This document shows positions 5,192 through 6,426 of a stretch of DNA of 6,426 bases, one piece after another. Made by a program: the position numbers and the translations under genes. The notes beneath the pieces are model-generated. The model had not been told where the DNA came from. It was given only the letters and a program-made list of their open reading frames with translations, and searched no databases. Every line of letters starts with the position of its first letter. Positions within the stretch are counted from its first letter, which is position 1. This stretch comes from Oscillospiraceae bacterium (GTDB taxonomy: Bacteria; Bacillota; Clostridia; Oscillospirales; Oscillospiraceae): positions 1 to 6,426 of the forward strand of contig JAFYUG010000262.1 in assembly GCA_017558545.1 (NCBI GenBank). The letters are read 5' to 3'.

Positions 5192-6364
5192 ATGAAAAAA
5201 GTTATCGCTCTTCTCCTCGTCGCCGTTCTCTGCTGTGGCATGTTCGCAGCTTGCGGCCAGACCGAGGCCCCCGCAGCTCCTGCTGAGCCCGCTGCTCCTG
5301 CTGATCCCGCTGCTCCCGCAGAGCCCGCAGCTCCCGCTGAGCCCGAGAACGACGGCAAGACCTACACCCTCGTTGTTGTTAACCACGACGCAGCTACCTC
5401 TATGTGCGAAGAGTACATCGAGACCCTCTTCAACATGATGGCTGAAGAGTCCGGCGGCCGTCTCGTATTCGAGTACAACCCCGGCGGTTCTCTCCTGGGC
5501 GCTACCGAGACCATCGATGGCGTTAAGGACGGCATGGCTGACATCGCATGGTCCTGCACCTCCTTCTTCTCCAAGCGCTTCCCCATCTCCGAGTTCATCA
5601 ACCTCTGCGCTAACGGCATCACCTCCGCTCGTATGGCTACCGACGTATATCAGCAGATGTACGAAGAGATCCCCGAGCTCCAGGCTGAGTTCGCAGACTG
5701 GAAAATCGTTGGCCTGCACTCCTGCTCTTACGGCCCCGTTTCTACCGTAGGTAAGAAGATCGAGACCGCTGACGATTTCAAGGGCATGCAGATCCGTACC
5801 GCCGGCACCATCGCCGCTCAGTACCTCGAGGCCCTCGGCGCTACCCCCGTTTCCATCCCCACCGGCGAAGTTTATGAAGGCGTTTCCAAGGGCGTTTTCG
5901 ATGGTTTCACCAATGACTGGCACAACATCGACTGCTTCAAGCTCTTCGAGCCCATTGACTACTGCCTCGACCTCCCCATCTCCTACACCTCCTGCGTCGT
6001 ACTCATGAACAAGGACACCTATGCAGGTCTCCCCGCTGATCTCCAGGCTATCATCGACAAGTACTGCGGCAACTACGCAGGCGACATGGCCGGTTACTAC
6101 TGGGATAGCTGCAACTACTGGGTTGCTGACAAGATGCGCGAGAACGGCGTTGAAGTTTACAAGCCCTCTGAAGAGCTCCTCGCTTGGGCTACTTCTCCCG
6201 AAATCACCGAGCCCATCCACGCTTGGTACATCAACTATCTGAACGAGCTGGGTCTCGACGGCCAGGCTATCTATGACAAGTGCATGGATATCGTTGCTCA
6301 GAACCTCGAAGCTCACGCCGGTGACTGGGACGCTGAGTTCCACTACTCCGACTGGACCTATTGA
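5192..6364 (+). CDS. dctP: TRAP transporter substrate-binding lipoprotein DctP
   Basis: The 390-residue protein captures the substrate on the outer face and delivers it to the DctM permease. Residues 1-20 are a lipoprotein signal peptide (MKK, hydrophobic core, then MFAAC), with Cys21 as the lipidated residue, as in Gram-positive binding proteins. An Ala/Pro/Glu spacer at 25-53 (units such as APAEPA) tethers the domain and explains why it is longer than the usual ~330. The DctP fold runs from about 56. It includes YNPGGSLLGATETIDGVKDG (95-114), the FKGMQIRTAG segment (196-205) with Arg202 at the position that normally binds the substrate carboxylate, and TGEVYEGVSKGVFDGF (224-239). A carboxylate ligand is therefore likely. 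GGAGG at 5180-5184 lies 7 nt before ATG. Pro is mostly CCC, Leu mostly CTC and Lys mostly AAG, suggesting high expression. The mature part has ten cysteines, unusual for an exported protein and fitting a strict anaerobe. Confidence 0.94.
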   Translation: MKKVIALLLVAVLCCGMFAACGQTEAPAAPAEPAAPADPAAPAEPAAPAEPENDGKTYTLVVVNHDAATSMCEEYIETLFNMMAEESGGRLVFEYNPGGSLLGATETIDGVKDGMADIAWSCTSFFSKRFPISEFINLCANGITSARMATDVYQQMYEEIPELQAEFADWKIVGLHSCSYGPVSTVGKKIETADDFKGMQIRTAGTIAAQYLEALGATPVSIPTGEVYEGVSKGVFDGFTNDWHNIDCFKLFEPIDYCLDLPISYTSCVVLMNKDTYAGLPADLQAIIDKYCGNYAGDMAGYYWDSCNYWVADKMRENGVEVYKPSEELLAWATSPEITEPIHAWYINYLNELGLDGQAIYDKCMDIVAQNLEAHAGDWDAEFHYSDWTY

Positions 6365-6368
6365 TCCC

Positions 6369-6424
6369 CATTGATGTGAAGACATCCAATGCAGTTCCTA
6401 CTGCTGATTATATCAACATCAATG
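6369..6424. repeat. competing small inverted repeats after dctP
   Basis: CATTGATGT (6369-6377) is a perfect 9-bp reverse complement of ACATCAATG (6416-6424). It can also pair with the closer ACATCCAATG (6382-6391) if one C bulges, leaving a GAAG loop. The two right arms are near copies of each other, so two exclusive hairpins are possible. No T-run is seen before the window ends. It could be part of a longer termination or processing structure, or chance. Confidence 0.35.
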
Positions 6425-6426
6425 TG

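Noticed and set aside
3994..6385. Long minus-strand frames (383 and 403 codons) opposite dctM and dctP
   Set aside because: Both mirror strongly biased codons of the real genes, consist of Asp/Gly/Glu- or Val/Gly/Leu-rich shadow sequence, and lack promoters or SDs.
6389..6426. Possible start of dctQ (ATG at 6389, MQFLLL...)
   Set aside because: Only 12 codons are visible, there is no convincing SD, and the sequence lacks a DctQ-like N-terminus; too little to annotate.

Overview
The window looks like a chromosomal segment of an anaerobic Gram-positive member of the Bacillota, most likely class Clostridia. The evidence is indirect: strong AGGAGG/GGAGG ribosome binding sites, an internalin-like 22-residue LRR protein, a lipoprotein-type binding protein with many cysteines, and GC-rich palindromic interspersed repeats of a kind common in gut Clostridia. 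No 16S or tRNA gene is present, so placement below class is not supported.

Layout. Positions 1-332 hold no gene. They carry a 28-bp hairpin repeat and a ~160-bp MITE-like inverted-repeat element with nested hairpins. A strong intrinsic terminator (333-363) ends the minus-strand unit. That unit contains a 704-residue membrane-anchored TPR/LRR surface protein (380-2494) and, upstream of it, a LysR-type regulator (2631-3527). The ~265-bp AT-rich region between the regulator and the next gene is divergent. It holds phased CCATATA repeats, a perfect TATAACC/GGTTATA dyad and a candidate plus-strand promoter. On the plus strand follow the TRAP transporter large permease DctM (about 3793-5112) and the substrate-binding lipoprotein DctP (5192-6364). 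The last 62 bases hold small inverted repeats and no recognisable gene.

How the parts fit. The divergent LysR protein probably senses the organic acid taken up by the TRAP system, or a metabolite of it, and controls dctM-dctP. DctP would capture the substrate outside the membrane and hand it to DctM, which imports it using an ion gradient. The obligatory small permease DctQ is not visible, and the order M-P differs from the usual P-Q-M. DctQ must lie beyond the right edge, be encoded elsewhere, or be absent. The LRR protein has no evident link to transport. It shares direction with lysR but sits after a 136-bp gap.

The points most worth a second look are the operator architecture upstream of dctM, the missing dctQ, the TTG start of dctM set by an SD buried in the annotated-looking ATG, and the triplicated module of the LRR protein. 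I see no convincing wholly new system; the genes belong to known families.
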